From an uncultured Winogradskyella sp. (GTDB lineage Bacteria; Bacteroidota; Bacteroidia; Flavobacteriales; Flavobacteriaceae), in the NCBI RefSeq assembly GCF_947496485.1, contig NZ_CANMCZ010000004.1, positions 248,001 to 312,000 of the forward strand: 64,000 nucleotides of DNA. Direction: 5' to 3'. The notes under the pieces were generated by a model. The model made no database searches. It was not told the origin of the DNA and saw nothing but the letters and a program-made list of their open reading frames with translations. Both the position numbers and the translations under genes were made by a program. Below are positions 1 to 9,438 of this stretch, in pieces. Each line of letters opens with the position of its first letter. The stretch's first letter is position 1.

Positions 1-462
1 GGTGGTTTTGTAATGATATGGCTCTATGGTCAAGATTGGTTCTTAAACTTCAATGTCTTTGGTGAAAATCTGCGCGATTTATTTCAAATGCACCCCATTA
101 ATTTAAGTGTAGCGGTTTGGGTTGGGTTTATTGCACTATTTGGTATCGCAACCGATGATGGAGTTGTAATGGCAACTTATTTAACACAAACATTTGATAG
201 AAATACACCAGAAAATAAAAAAGAAATCAGAGCATCAGTAGTAGAAGCAGGAGAAAAACGTATTAGACCTTGTTTAATGACAACTGCTACTACCATATTG
301 GCATTATTACCAGTATTAACATCTACAGGAAGAGGTAGTGATATTATGATACCTATGGCAATACCAAGTTTTGGTGGAATGTTAATCGCTTTAATAACAC
401 TATTTGTAGTCCCTGTTTTATATAGTTGGAAAGCAGAAGTTAAACTTAAAAGAACAGTATAA
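1..462 (+). CDS. cusA: CusA-like heavy-metal RND efflux permease, C-terminal part only
   Basis: The frame is open from the first base of the window, so this is the C-terminal end (about 153 residues) of a gene that begins upstream. It shows the last membrane segments of an RND inner-membrane permease, including the stretch GIATDDGVVMATYL and the conserved RIRPCLMTT segment that follows it in CusA/CzcA-type pumps. Such proteins export Cu(I)/Ag(I) with a periplasmic adaptor and an outer-membrane channel. The next gene starts inside its stop codon (TAATG), so the two are translationally coupled. The family is clear from the motif and the operon; metal specificity is inferred from the copper ATPase and CusB-like neighbours. 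Confidence 0.88.
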   Translation, partial: GGFVMIWLYGQDWFLNFNVFGENLRDLFQMHPINLSVAVWVGFIALFGIATDDGVVMATYLTQTFDRNTPENKKEIRASVVEAGEKRIRPCLMTTATTILALLPVLTSTGRGSDIMIPMAIPSFGGMLIALITLFVVPVLYSWKAEVKLKRTV

Positions 463-1700
463 TGAAACATATAAAATCACACATAAAGTCAGTCATTTTT
501 CTTTGTTTTTTAATCTTTGTTCTCAAAGGAAATGCGCAACAATTAGATGTGCTCATTAATGAAGCATTAAATAACAACCCTGAAATTCAAAAATTTGAAT
601 TGCAATACAAAAGGGTTTCAGAAAAAGTAAATGAAGTAAATACGGTTCCTAATACAGAATTTGGAGTTGGTTATTTTGTAAGTGAACCAGAAACTCGAAC
701 AGGTGCTCAACGCTTTAAGGTGTCTGCAAAACAAATGTTACCGTGGTTTGGTAATATTTCGGCAAGAGAAAATTACGTTAGTTCGTTAGCAGATGTTAAG
801 TATGAAGATATTGTAATTGCGAAGCGAAAACTAATGTCTTCAGTTTCACAATCTTATTATAGACTATATGCTAATAAAGCAAAACAAAAGGTATTAACAG
901 AGAATATCAATCTGTTAGAAACATATGAAACAATGGCTTTGACTTCTGTTGAGGTTGGTAAAGCATCAGCGGTTGATGTATTGCGTTTACAAATGCGTCA
1001 AAACGAAATGCAACAACTCAAAGATGTGTTGCAACAACAATTTTTAGCAGAACAAACTAACTTCAATAATCTATTGAATAGAGGTAATGATGTTACCGTG
1101 AATGTGGTAGATAGTTTAATGATACCTTCTGAAGACTTTGATATTACTTTTGAAAAATTAGTATTACATCCTGAATTACTAAAATTTGATAAACTCTATC
1201 AATCCATAGAGCAATCAGAATTATTGAATCAAAAAGAAAGCAGTCCAATGATTGGTTTTGGGTTAGATTATATCAATGTTTCCGAAAGGCCAGATATGAA
1301 TTTCTCGGATAACGGTAAAGATATTGTAATGCCAATGGTTTCGGTATCTATCCCAATTTTCAATAAAAAATATAAATCGCAAACCAAACAAAATGATTTG
1401 CAACAGCAAGAAATAACAGCTCAAAAACAGGAACGTTTAAATTCTTTGGAAACGCTTTTAGATAAAGCGATTAACGAACGCATTTCTGCAAGAATAAGTT
1501 ATGCTACCCAAACCAAAAACCTAAAGCAAGCTAAAGATGCAGAAGACATTTTAATCAAAAGCTACGAAACAGGAACGATTGATTTTAATGATGTTTTGGA
1601 TATTCAAGAGTTGCAGCTAAAGTTTCAAATGAACCAAATAGAATCTGTGAAGACCTACTATGTGCAAAGTACAATCATTAATTATTTAACACAGCAATAA
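462..1700 (+). CDS. TolC-family outer-membrane efflux protein (CusC-like)
   Basis: A 412-residue outer-membrane channel of the TolC/CusC type. It starts with a signal peptide (hydrophobic core about residues 10-22, ending GNAQQ), then shows the long alpha-helical, Gln/Asn/Leu-rich repeats of this family, duplicated in two halves. It would form the outer-membrane exit of the RND pump whose permease ends just upstream. Start and stop overlap the neighbours by one base on both sides (TAATG at 460-464 and 1698-1702), so the genes form one translationally coupled operon. Assignment to copper/silver export comes from the neighbours, not from the protein itself. Confidence 0.88.
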   Translation: MKHIKSHIKSVIFLCFLIFVLKGNAQQLDVLINEALNNNPEIQKFELQYKRVSEKVNEVNTVPNTEFGVGYFVSEPETRTGAQRFKVSAKQMLPWFGNISARENYVSSLADVKYEDIVIAKRKLMSSVSQSYYRLYANKAKQKVLTENINLLETYETMALTSVEVGKASAVDVLRLQMRQNEMQQLKDVLQQQFLAEQTNFNNLLNRGNDVTVNVVDSLMIPSEDFDITFEKLVLHPELLKFDKLYQSIEQSELLNQKESSPMIGFGLDYINVSERPDMNFSDNGKDIVMPMVSVSIPIFNKKYKSQTKQNDLQQQEITAQKQERLNSLETLLDKAINERISARISYATQTKNLKQAKDAEDILIKSYETGTIDFNDVLDIQELQLKFQMNQIESVKTYYVQSTIINYLTQQ

Positions 1701-4201
1701 TGAAACACACATATCACATACACGGAATGACTTGCAACGGTTGTCGCAGTCACGTTGAAGAAACGCTCTCTAAAATAGAAGGTGTTTCAAAAGCAACAGT
1801 CGATTTAGATAAGGCAGAAGCTACCATCGAAATGGAATCGCATATTCCCATAGAAACTTTTCAAGAAGCCTTAAAAAAGGATGGTGATAGATACAGTATT
1901 CATAAACAAGGTGAACAACATCAGCATTCAAATGATAAAAAGAAAGAGCAACCCAAAGGAAAAGGCACAGGCACATTTTATTGTCCTATGCATTGCGAAG
2001 GCGATAAAACTTATGATGCACCAGGCGATTGTCCTGTTTGCGGAATGGATTTGGTGGAAGAACAAAATCTATCAGCAACTTCAAAGGAACAATGGACGTG
2101 TCCTATGCATCCAGAAATTGTCAAAGACGAAGCAGGTTCGTGTCCTATTTGTGGGATGGATTTAGTGCCAATGGAAGCAGATAGTTCAGCAGAAGAAAAA
2201 ACGTATAAGAAGCTATTAAAGAAATTTTGGATAGCATCTGTATTCACATTACCTATTTTCTTAATTGCTATGAGCGAAATGCTTAATAACAATCCATTGT
2301 ATAATATAATGGAACAGAAAAATTGGAATTGGATTCAATTTGCACTATCCATTCCAGTTGTTTTTTATGCTACTTGGATGTTCTTTGAGCGTGCTTATAA
2401 AAGCATAAAAACGTGGAATCTCAATATGTTTACACTCATTGGAATCGGTGCAGGTGTGGCTTGGTTATTTAGTGTATTTGGGATGTTGTTTCCAGATGTA
2501 TTTCCTGAACAATTTAAAACTGAATCAGGTGCAGTTCACGTCTATTTTGAAGCAGCAACAGTTATTCTAACGTTAGTGCTTTTAGGTCAGTTGTTAGAAG
2601 CTCGTGCGCATAGTAAAACCAATTCGGCAGTAAAAGAGTTACTAAAGTTAGCACCTAATAAAGCCATAAAAATAGTAGATGGTGAAGAAATTGAAGTCAG
2701 TATTGACGAGATAGAATTAAATGATATTCTAAAAGTGAAACCAGGAGATAAAATTCCTGTGGATGGTGTGATAACTGAAGGCGAAACAACTATTGACGAA
2801 TCTATGATTACAGGAGAACCTATTCCTGTAAACAAATCTCAAGAAGATAAAGTAAGTAGCGGAACAATTAATGGTAATCAATCCTTTTTAATGAAAGCCG
2901 AAAAGGTAGGAAGTGACACGCTATTATCGCAAATCATTCATATGGTTAATGATGCCAGTAGAAGTCGCGCACCTATTCAAAATTTAGCAGATAAAGTTTC
3001 AGGTTATTTTGTGCCAGTTGTAGTTCTTATTTCTATTATCACTTTTATTATATGGTCAATTTGGGGACCAGAACCAGTTTATGTGTATGCGTTTGTAAAT
3101 GCGATTGCAGTACTAATCATTGCGTGTCCGTGTGCTTTAGGTTTGGCAACGCCAATGTCAGTAATGGTTGGTGTGGGTAAAGGCGCTCAAAATGGTGTTT
3201 TAATTAAAAATGCCGAAGCTCTCGAAAAAATGGATAAGGTCAATACACTTATAGTAGATAAAACTGGCACTATTACCGAAGGAAAACCAACCGTTGAAAA
3301 AGTAGGTGCTTTTGGCAATAATTTTAATGATAATGAGGTACTACAATATATCGTGTCATTAAATACAAACAGCGAACATCCTTTGGCAGAAGCTACTGTT
3401 AAATACGGAAAGGAACAGAATACTGAAGTCATAAAATCTGAAGATTTTAGTGCAGTTACAGGAAAAGGTGTTGAAGCTATAATTAAAGGTAAAAATGTAG
3501 CGTTGGGCAATCCTAAAATGATGGAATATGCTAACGCTGATATTACTTCAAAAATGAAAGAAGAAGCCAAAATCTATCAAAAGCAAGGTAAAACGGTTTC
3601 CTATTTAGCAGTAAATAAAACAGTAGTCGGTTATGTTGTTATTGGCGATAAAATAAAAGAAACAAGTGCCAAAGCTATTAAAGAGCTTCAGGACAAAGGT
3701 ATTGATGTAATCATGCTTACAGGCGATAACCACGATACTGCACAAGCAGTCGCATCAGAACTAAATCTTGCAGATTTTAAATCCAGTATGTTACCAGAAG
3801 ACAAACTCAAAGAAGTAGAAAAACTACAACAAAAAGGTAAAGTCGTTGCTATGGCTGGCGATGGTATCAATGATGCACCTGCATTAGCAAAAAGCGATGT
3901 TGGTATCGCAATGGGAACAGGAACAGATGTAGCAATAGAAAGTGCTATGATAACCTTGGTAAAAGGCGATTTACACGGTATTGTAAAAGCAAGACATTTA
4001 AGTGATGCTGTTATGAAAAACATTAAGCAAAATCTGTTTTTTGCACTCATATATAACACATTAGGTGTACCTATTGCAGCAGGTGTTTTATTTCCGTTTT
4101 TCGGAATATTACTATCGCCAATGATTGCAGCTTTAGCAATGAGTTTTAGCTCGGTTTCGGTTATTGCCAATGCATTACGATTAAGAACAATTAAAATTTA
4201 A
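1700..4201 (+). CDS. copA: Copper-translocating P-type ATPase with HMA and two heavy-metal-binding Cys domains
   Basis: An 833-residue P1B-type ATPase. The N-terminal HMA domain has the metal site GMTCNGC (C12, C15). Two short Cys-rich metal-binding domains follow (about residues 93-120 and 131-158), each with a CPMH...CPxCGMDL signature. The core shows TGE in the actuator domain, the CPC transmembrane metal site (476-478), the phosphorylation motif DKTGT (D520), the SEHPLAEA nucleotide-binding loop and GDGINDAP. CPC marks the Cu(I)/Ag(I) class. It would pump cytosolic copper to the periplasm, where the co-encoded Cus-type pump takes over. The two extra CPMH domains are common in Bacteroidetes copper ATPases. 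Confidence 0.95.
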   Translation: MKHTYHIHGMTCNGCRSHVEETLSKIEGVSKATVDLDKAEATIEMESHIPIETFQEALKKDGDRYSIHKQGEQHQHSNDKKKEQPKGKGTGTFYCPMHCEGDKTYDAPGDCPVCGMDLVEEQNLSATSKEQWTCPMHPEIVKDEAGSCPICGMDLVPMEADSSAEEKTYKKLLKKFWIASVFTLPIFLIAMSEMLNNNPLYNIMEQKNWNWIQFALSIPVVFYATWMFFERAYKSIKTWNLNMFTLIGIGAGVAWLFSVFGMLFPDVFPEQFKTESGAVHVYFEAATVILTLVLLGQLLEARAHSKTNSAVKELLKLAPNKAIKIVDGEEIEVSIDEIELNDILKVKPGDKIPVDGVITEGETTIDESMITGEPIPVNKSQEDKVSSGTINGNQSFLMKAEKVGSDTLLSQIIHMVNDASRSRAPIQNLADKVSGYFVPVVVLISIITFIIWSIWGPEPVYVYAFVNAIAVLIIACPCALGLATPMSVMVGVGKGAQNGVLIKNAEALEKMDKVNTLIVDKTGTITEGKPTVEKVGAFGNNFNDNEVLQYIVSLNTNSEHPLAEATVKYGKEQNTEVIKSEDFSAVTGKGVEAIIKGKNVALGNPKMMEYANADITSKMKEEAKIYQKQGKTVSYLAVNKTVVGYVVIGDKIKETSAKAIKELQDKGIDVIMLTGDNHDTAQAVASELNLADFKSSMLPEDKLKEVEKLQQKGKVVAMAGDGINDAPALAKSDVGIAMGTGTDVAIESAMITLVKGDLHGIVKARHLSDAVMKNIKQNLFFALIYNTLGVPIAAGVLFPFFGILLSPMIAALAMSFSSVSVIANALRLRTIKI

Positions 4202-4218
4202 TTATAAAATCAAAAAAC

Positions 4219-4701
4219 ATGGAAAATTCAAAAGAACACTCAAATAAAGGAAATTACAAAACATTTTTTTTAATGCTAGGGTTGTCGTTTATAGCAATGT
4301 ACATCACAATGTATTTAAATACATATGCGGTTGACCATGTCTATTTTAGTATGACACGTTTTTATATGGTCTGTTTAGGGATTTCAACTATGGCGGTTAT
4401 TATGTTATTATTTATGTTGAAAATGTATAAAAACAAAAAGAAGAACATCGCTATTCTTGTTGGAAGCCTTGTATTGTTTTTAGGTGCATTAGGTTTAGTT
4501 AGAGCGCAAAGTCCAGTTGTTGGAGATGTACTTTGGTTAAAAGGTATGATTCCGCACCATTCTATTGCCATTCTAACAAGTGAAAGAGCAGATATTCAAG
4601 ACCCAGAAGTTAAGAAATTAGCAGAAGACATTATAAAAGCACAACGTAAAGAAATAGAAGAAATGAAAGCAATGATAAAACGATTAGAGAATGAAAAATA
4701 A
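4219..4701 (+). CDS. DUF305 family membrane protein
   Basis: A 160-residue protein with three hydrophobic segments (about residues 14-32, 45-65 and 75-93) followed by a soluble helical tail. The tail carries the DUF305 hallmark MIPHHSIAI, a paired-histidine motif, and ends in a charged coiled region. DUF305 proteins are ferritin-like helical proteins that occur again and again in copper and metal resistance loci; their exact reaction is not settled. The stop overlaps the following adaptor gene by 11 bases, which supports one operon. A role in periplasmic copper handling is inferred from context. Confidence 0.85.
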   Translation: MENSKEHSNKGNYKTFFLMLGLSFIAMYITMYLNTYAVDHVYFSMTRFYMVCLGISTMAVIMLLFMLKMYKNKKKNIAILVGSLVLFLGALGLVRAQSPVVGDVLWLKGMIPHHSIAILTSERADIQDPEVKKLAEDIIKAQRKEIEEMKAMIKRLENEK

Positions 4702-6469
4702 TAATACAGTCATATACGCAGGCATACTCGTAGTAGGTATGTCATTAGGTTGGTTGCTTTTTGGTGGCTTATCAAATGAAGAAACAGACCATAATCACGA
4801 TGCGGTTTCAGAAACCAATCAACTATGGACGTGCTCTATGCATCCTCAAATTATGCAACCCGAATCTGGAGATTGTCCTATTTGTGGTATGGATTTAATT
4901 CCTGCGGAAAGTAGTACAGATGGTTTATTAGCAGACCAATTCAAATTGACCGAAAATGCTATGGCTTTAGCTAATATTCAAACATCTATTGTTGGTAAAG
5001 GCAATGTTGAAGGCAATACTATCAAATTATCTGGTAAAATTGCTGAAAACGAAGAAGCCAATGCAGTACAGGTAAGTTATTTCGCTGGAAGAATTGAACG
5101 TTTGAATGTGAGTTTTACAGGCGAAGAAGTTCGTAAAGGTCAACTTTTGGCAACTATTTATTCGCCAGAATTGTATGCAGCACAACAAGAACTCATTACA
5201 GCAGCATCTTTAAAAGAATCGCAACCTGCTTTGTACAAAGCGGTTCGTAATAAACTGAAATTATGGAAGCTCTCTGAAAATCAAATCAATCAGATTGAAG
5301 AAACTGGAAAAGTGAAAGAAAACTTTCCTGTTTATGCAACCTTTTCGGGTACTGTTACAGAAAAATTGGTAGAGCAAGGCGATTACATTAAACAAGGTCA
5401 ACCCTTATTAAAAATTGCTAATCTCAATACGGTTTGGGGAAATTTTGATGTTTATGAAAATCAGATTGACCGCTTTAAAAAAGGACAGGAAGTGATGATA
5501 ACAACCAATGCTTATCCTAATAAAGAGTTTAAAGGTAAAGTAGATTTCATTGACCCAGTTTTAAACACGAAAACAAGAACTGTAACCTTACGTGTTGTTT
5601 TAAACAATAAGGACGATGTATTTAAACCAGGAATGTTTGTAACCGCAAATATTGAAGGCAGTACAGCTAAAAATGACGAAGTATTAACAATTCCTACATC
5701 TTCTGTGTTATGGACAGGTGAACGTTCTGTGGTGTACCTTAAAACAAATCCAGACCAATCTATTTTTGAAATGCTTGAAATTAAATTAGGCAATCAAATT
5801 GGTAATGAATATGAAGTTGTAGAAGGTTTATTTGTTGGAAATGAAATAGTGACTAACGGAACATTTACAGTTGATGCAGCTGCACAATTACAAGGCAAAA
5901 AATCTATGATGAATAAAGATGGTGGTAAAGTAATGACTGGACACGAAGGTCATTTAGGTATGGATAACAATTCACCCAACAAAGAAAGTGACCACACTAC
6001 TATGAATGAGCGTTTGAAAGTATCAGCGAAATTTCAAGAGCAGTTAAATAGTGTTTACAATGAGTATATCAATTTAAAAGATGCTTTAGTAAAAGAAGAT
6101 TCAAAAAGTACTTCAACGAGCGCATCAACTTTACTAAACAATTTAACCAAAGTAGATATGAAATTGTTGTCAGATAATAAGGCGCATAACCATTGGATGT
6201 CATTAGAAGGCGAAATAAAATCTTCTGCAACTTCAATTTCTGAAACGTCCGATATAAAATCACAAAGAGACCATTTTAAACACTTATCATCACATCTAAT
6301 CAATGCTGTACAACTATTTGGTGTCAATGAAAAGGTCTATGTGGAATTTTGTCCAATGGCAGATAACAACAATGGTGCATATTGGTTGAGTAAAGAAGAA
6401 AAAGTAATCAATCCATACTTTGGCGAAGCAATGCTAACCTGTGGTGAAGTAAAACAAGTAATAGAATAA
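4691..6469 (+). CDS. cusB: CusB-like RND periplasmic adaptor with heavy-metal-binding and DUF3347 domains
   Basis: A 592-residue membrane-fusion protein. After an N-terminal membrane anchor comes a CSMHPQIM...CPICGMDLIP metal-binding domain (about residues 47-73), matching those in the copper ATPase upstream. The barrel-sandwich, hairpin and beta-barrel adaptor core of the HlyD/CusB type follows (about 110-400). The C-terminal part (about 430-590), with the CPMA...WLSKEEKVINPYFG segment, is a DUF3347 domain, which is often fused to Bacteroidetes CusB proteins. It should bridge the CusA-like permease and the CusC-like channel. Unusually for a Cus set, the adaptor lies after the ATPase and not beside the permease. 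Confidence 0.92.
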   Translation: MKNNNTVIYAGILVVGMSLGWLLFGGLSNEETDHNHDAVSETNQLWTCSMHPQIMQPESGDCPICGMDLIPAESSTDGLLADQFKLTENAMALANIQTSIVGKGNVEGNTIKLSGKIAENEEANAVQVSYFAGRIERLNVSFTGEEVRKGQLLATIYSPELYAAQQELITAASLKESQPALYKAVRNKLKLWKLSENQINQIEETGKVKENFPVYATFSGTVTEKLVEQGDYIKQGQPLLKIANLNTVWGNFDVYENQIDRFKKGQEVMITTNAYPNKEFKGKVDFIDPVLNTKTRTVTLRVVLNNKDDVFKPGMFVTANIEGSTAKNDEVLTIPTSSVLWTGERSVVYLKTNPDQSIFEMLEIKLGNQIGNEYEVVEGLFVGNEIVTNGTFTVDAAAQLQGKKSMMNKDGGKVMTGHEGHLGMDNNSPNKESDHTTMNERLKVSAKFQEQLNSVYNEYINLKDALVKEDSKSTSTSASTLLNNLTKVDMKLLSDNKAHNHWMSLEGEIKSSATSISETSDIKSQRDHFKHLSSHLINAVQLFGVNEKVYVEFCPMADNNNGAYWLSKEEKVINPYFGEAMLTCGEVKQVIE

Positions 6470-6501
6470 TAAATCAAGTAATAACAATTAAATTTTAAAC
6501 A

Positions 6502-6942
6502 ATGAAGAGAGTAATCTTAAGTATCGCTGTAATAGCAGCATTAGGTTTCACAAGTTGTAAAAACGAAACCAAAAAAGAAACAGAAACCACAACTACTGAA
6601 ATGTCAAAAGATATGGCAATGACAGACCTGTCTTTTGGTGTAAGAGGAAATTGCGGAATGTGTAAAAGCACTATCGAAAAAGCAGCTAACGGTGTTGAAG
6701 GTGTTGCAAGTGCTAATTGGGATGTCGATAAAAAGAAGATTGACGTGTCTTTTGATGATACAAAAACCGATGTAATGGCAATCCATAAAGCAATCGCAGC
6801 TTCAGGTTATGATACCGAAAAAGTAGCAGGTGATGAAGAAGCATATGATGGTTTACCAGGTTGTTGTAAATACGACCACGAAATGATGATGAATCAATCT
6901 GGTGAAGAAGAAAGTGATGACCATTCAAATCACGACCATTAA
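6502..6942 (+). CDS. Periplasmic heavy-metal-associated (HMA) lipoprotein
   Basis: A 146-residue secreted lipoprotein. A hydrophobic leader ends in the lipobox-like GFTSC (Cys at about residue 20), followed by a Thr/Glu/Lys-rich linker and one HMA domain with the site GNCGMC. A second cysteine motif (GCCKYDHE) and a His/Asp-rich tail ending SNHDH add further metal ligands. It is the last gene of the copper operon and is followed by a strong hairpin terminator. It probably binds copper in the periplasm and passes it to the pump, a role played elsewhere by CusF. Function is inferred from motif and place. Confidence 0.85.
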   Translation: MKRVILSIAVIAALGFTSCKNETKKETETTTTEMSKDMAMTDLSFGVRGNCGMCKSTIEKAANGVEGVASANWDVDKKKIDVSFDDTKTDVMAIHKAIAASGYDTEKVAGDEEAYDGLPGCCKYDHEMMMNQSGEEESDDHSNHDH

Positions 6943-6951
6943 ACAAAAATG

Positions 6952-6981
6952 AAAGAGTCTTTTTCGGAAGGCTCTTTTTTT
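6952..6981 (+). terminator. Rho-independent terminator of the copper operon
   Basis: A 9-bp stem AAAGAGTCT/AGGCTCTTT (one G-U pair) with an 8-base loop, followed by a run of T. It starts 9 bases after the HMA lipoprotein stop codon. Confidence 0.85.
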
Positions 6982-7172
6982 ATTCCCCACAACCCAAAAC
7001 CCAGTTTTTTCGTACCTCAAAATCCTCTGTCTTTTGTGTTGTTCCGCACGCCAATGCATAATTGGTTTTATGTCATAATACTTGTAGCCAACACTATAAT
7101 AGCACATTTCTTTTTTTATTTAAAAGTATCCATTTTAATAAATTGGTACAATAAAAAAGACAAATGCGCAGC

Positions 7173-7478
7173 ATTCACGAACACCTTAATTTAAAATAGA
7201 AGTGACGTGAGTAAAGAGCCATTGCCAACGCTCAAACAATTATTCCGCCACAAAACCAATCCCAAGCTATGTTACATAATAGAAGTTATAGGAGCAAAAA
7301 TCCTTTCAGAGGTTGCCTACGGCGTGTTATTATATTTTCGTCGCTATAACTGCTATTATGTAAAATATCCACTCACCATCCGCACAAATCGGAACTAAAA
7401 TTAAACTGTGGATATTCACGAGTACATTAATTTAAAATAAAAATGAAACGAGCTAAATATCCGCTATTCCAACGCTCA
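7173..7478. repeat. Imperfect direct repeat pair (7173-7234 and 7413-7478)
   Basis: Two copies of about 62-66 bp start ATTCACGA, share TTAATTTAAAATA in the middle and end CCAACGCTCA. They differ by scattered substitutions and small indels. The copies lie 240 bp apart and flank the inverted repeat at 7272-7362. Neither overlaps a credible gene. Confidence 0.7.
7272..7362. repeat. Near-perfect inverted repeat with about 52-base spacer
   Basis: The left arm TTACATAATAGAAGTTATAG pairs with the reverse complement of the right arm CTATAACTGCTATTATGTAA with a single mismatch over about 20 bp. The spacer contains GAGGTTGCCTACGG. It could be a recombinase site, a mobile palindromic unit or a large RNA hairpin. 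It does not match the attC core pattern of integrons. Confidence 0.7.
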
Positions 7479-8181
7479 CATTCGTACTTTTAAACACATT
7501 TTGAATTATAATTAAACAGTAGAAAGATTAAGTCAATTATAATATCAGTTATCTCACTCATCTGCACAAAACCATCGTTAAGTCCAAGTATTCCTTACCT
7601 CAAGTCTTTGTTTGTCTCATTTCGTTAACAAATATTAAAGACCACTTTTCCCCACCACCCAAGAAATAGGATATAAAAAAATAGGTTTACAATATTTTGT
7701 AGTACGCCATAGCACATTACTTTTTATCGTGCCTCAAAAAAGCAATAAGCTATTGTCTAAAAGTCCTGTATAAGTAGCTTGTTTAAATGCTGTTTTATCA
7801 AACAACTATTTAAAACGCTACCCATACAAACGCTTCATCCAAAACTCAATAAAGTACAGCAACCTATTTTTTTAAGTGTTAATTCCCCAGAAAAGTTAAA
7901 GGCTATTTAAATCCAATTTGAAATATTAAAATAAAAAAAGATGGCAAATATATGTGGCTACCTCTGCCAACCGCACAAGGCTATAAAGGTCAAGCCCTAC
8001 GGGTTTTGAATAAAACTTTTTTCAATACCCTTTTTCTTTTGATTTAGACATTCAACTCAAAAAACTTTTATCCAAAAACCTTGACAGCCTTACCCACGCC
8101 ACAACAACTATGGCTATCTTTTTTCTTTTCAAAAAAAATAATGGCGCGAAGCGTAGCGAAGCAATTTTAAATTGGATAGCT

Positions 8182-8622
8182 ATGTCAACTTTTGAACTAA
8201 AAACACACCAAATCGGAAGAACCTACTCGAACCCTCATTTTTTCATTCTAAATAAAGGTCTAAACAGCGGAAAACCACTCTTAAAACCCTGTGCTAACTG
8301 TTTCGTTGTCACTACTACAACAGAAGAGGTAAAACACACACTTTTTCACTTATCTATGATGTTGCAAATAGGCGGTTTTTACGCTTACTATTTAAAAGGT
8401 AGTGTTATTCCGTTTATTTCAATAGATGATTGTAGGAACATTTTGAAAAACAGCTACAGCTCATTGTTTTATGATGCAATTCAGTTGCAAAAACATATTA
8501 ATATTGTGTCAGCAATTAATAAAAAGGAAAAGGAGCTTCATAAAATCATTTCAAAAATGGCAGATTTGAAAGTATCATATATTCAAAGTTTATTTTCTAA
8601 AATGCAAAAAGAAGCAATCTAA
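8182..8622 (+). CDS. Hypothetical protein at the mobile-element edge
   Basis: A protein of 146 residues if started at the ATG at 8182, whose product begins MSTFELK. The longer open frame from 8110 runs through the repetitive GCGCGAAGCGTAGCGAAGC tract and is less likely. I do not recognise the family. It has no clear signal peptide or membrane segment, and the second half is Lys-rich and helical (KKEKELHKIISKMADLK). It stands alone between the repeat-rich stretch and the DUF6266 gene. It is probably cargo of, or residue from, the same mobile element. Confidence 0.5.
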   Translation: MSTFELKTHQIGRTYSNPHFFILNKGLNSGKPLLKPCANCFVVTTTTEEVKHTLFHLSMMLQIGGFYAYYLKGSVIPFISIDDCRNILKNSYSSLFYDAIQLQKHINIVSAINKKEKELHKIISKMADLKVSYIQSLFSKMQKEAI

Positions 8623-8747
8623 AGCAATAAAATCCATATCAAAAGAATAGCATAAAACTTGCCATATATTTCAGCGGAAGGTACAACTTCGTGTTAAGTC
8701 CGTACCAAGTCCGAAGAAAATTATGTTTCATTTAAATTATTTATGTT

Positions 8748-9389
8748 ATGGGTAAAATTGCTCAAGGTATTTTAGGAGGTCTTTCAGGTAAGGTTGGTAA
8801 CGTTATCGGTGGAAGCTGGAAAGGAATTGATTACATTAGAATTAAACCTTCAAGTGTAGCCAATCCAAGAACTGTTGGTCAAGTAAACCAAAGAACTAAG
8901 TTTACTGCCACTTTAGAATTTTTACAGGCTGTAAAGCCTTTTATTAAGTTAGGATATAAAGGGTTAGCTGTTAAGAAAACAGAATTTAATGCTGCAATGT
9001 CGTATGTATTGAATAATGCTATTACAGGTACTGAACCTAACTTTGTTGTTGACTATCCAAACGCTTTAGTAAGTCGAGGAGGTTTATCTGGTGTGCTAAA
9101 CCCAACGACTGATTTAGCAACTGCTGGAGAAGTAACGTTTGGTTGGGATGATAACTCTGCTGAAGGTAACGCAAATACTACTGACAAAGCAATGTTGATG
9201 GTTTATAATCCATCAAAAAAGGAATCTATTTCTTTACTTGATGGTGCGGACAGAACAGTAGGTTCTCAAATTGTTTCAATCCCAACAACTTATGCAGGAG
9301 ATACAGTAGAGCTATTTATGGCTTTTATTACTGCTGATGGTAGTCAAGTATCTAATAGTATTTATTTAGGCTCTGGTACAGCTAATTAA
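8748..9389 (+). CDS. DUF6266 family protein
   Basis: A 213-residue protein with the start typical of this Bacteroidetes family: MGKIAQGILGGLSGKVGN, then the conserved segment KPSSVANPRT and a core rich in Phe and Gly. There is no signal peptide and no cysteine. Function is unknown. The family often occurs as isolated genes in flavobacterial accessory regions. It has its own terminator 21 bases after the stop, and the next gene is over 200 bases away, so it is probably a single-gene transcript. The family call is from memory of the N-terminal pattern. Confidence 0.75.
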   Translation: MGKIAQGILGGLSGKVGNVIGGSWKGIDYIRIKPSSVANPRTVGQVNQRTKFTATLEFLQAVKPFIKLGYKGLAVKKTEFNAAMSYVLNNAITGTEPNFVVDYPNALVSRGGLSGVLNPTTDLATAGEVTFGWDDNSAEGNANTTDKAMLMVYNPSKKESISLLDGADRTVGSQIVSIPTTYAGDTVELFMAFITADGSQVSNSIYLGSGTAN

Positions 9390-9410
9390 TGCTTGGTGTT
9401 TTTATTTAGA

Positions 9411-9438
9411 AACCGCTCTAATCGAGCGGTTTTTTTTA
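9411..9438 (+). terminator. Rho-independent terminator after the DUF6266 gene
   Basis: A perfect 8-bp stem AACCGCTC/GAGCGGTT with a 5-base loop and a run of T. Confidence 0.9.

Larger units (their letters stand above)
6982..8181. other. Long gene-poor, repeat-rich region next to the copper operon
   Basis: About 1.2 kb with no convincing gene. The two short open frames here (6949-7194 and 7207-7398) lack a family signature and run through repeats. The region holds an imperfect direct repeat, a near-perfect inverted repeat and several recurring short phrases (for example CCGCAC, ATAGCACATT and GCACAAA). Towards its end is the phrase GGCGCGAAGCGTAGCGAAGC near 8143-8162; from memory such sequences occur at the ends of Bacteroidetes conjugative elements. 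I read it as the non-coding edge of an integrated mobile element that carries the copper genes. No integrase or transfer gene is visible in the window. Confidence 0.5.

Noticed and set aside
6949..7194. Open frame starting inside the copper operon terminator
   Set aside because: It begins at the terminator hairpin and lacks any recognisable domain or ribosome binding site.
7272..7362. Integron attC site
   Set aside because: The arms do not fit the RYYYAAC/GTTRRRY core pattern, and no integron integrase is in the window.
7207..7398. Open frame in the repeat-rich stretch
   Set aside because: It runs through the inverted repeat and has no family signature; treated as non-coding.
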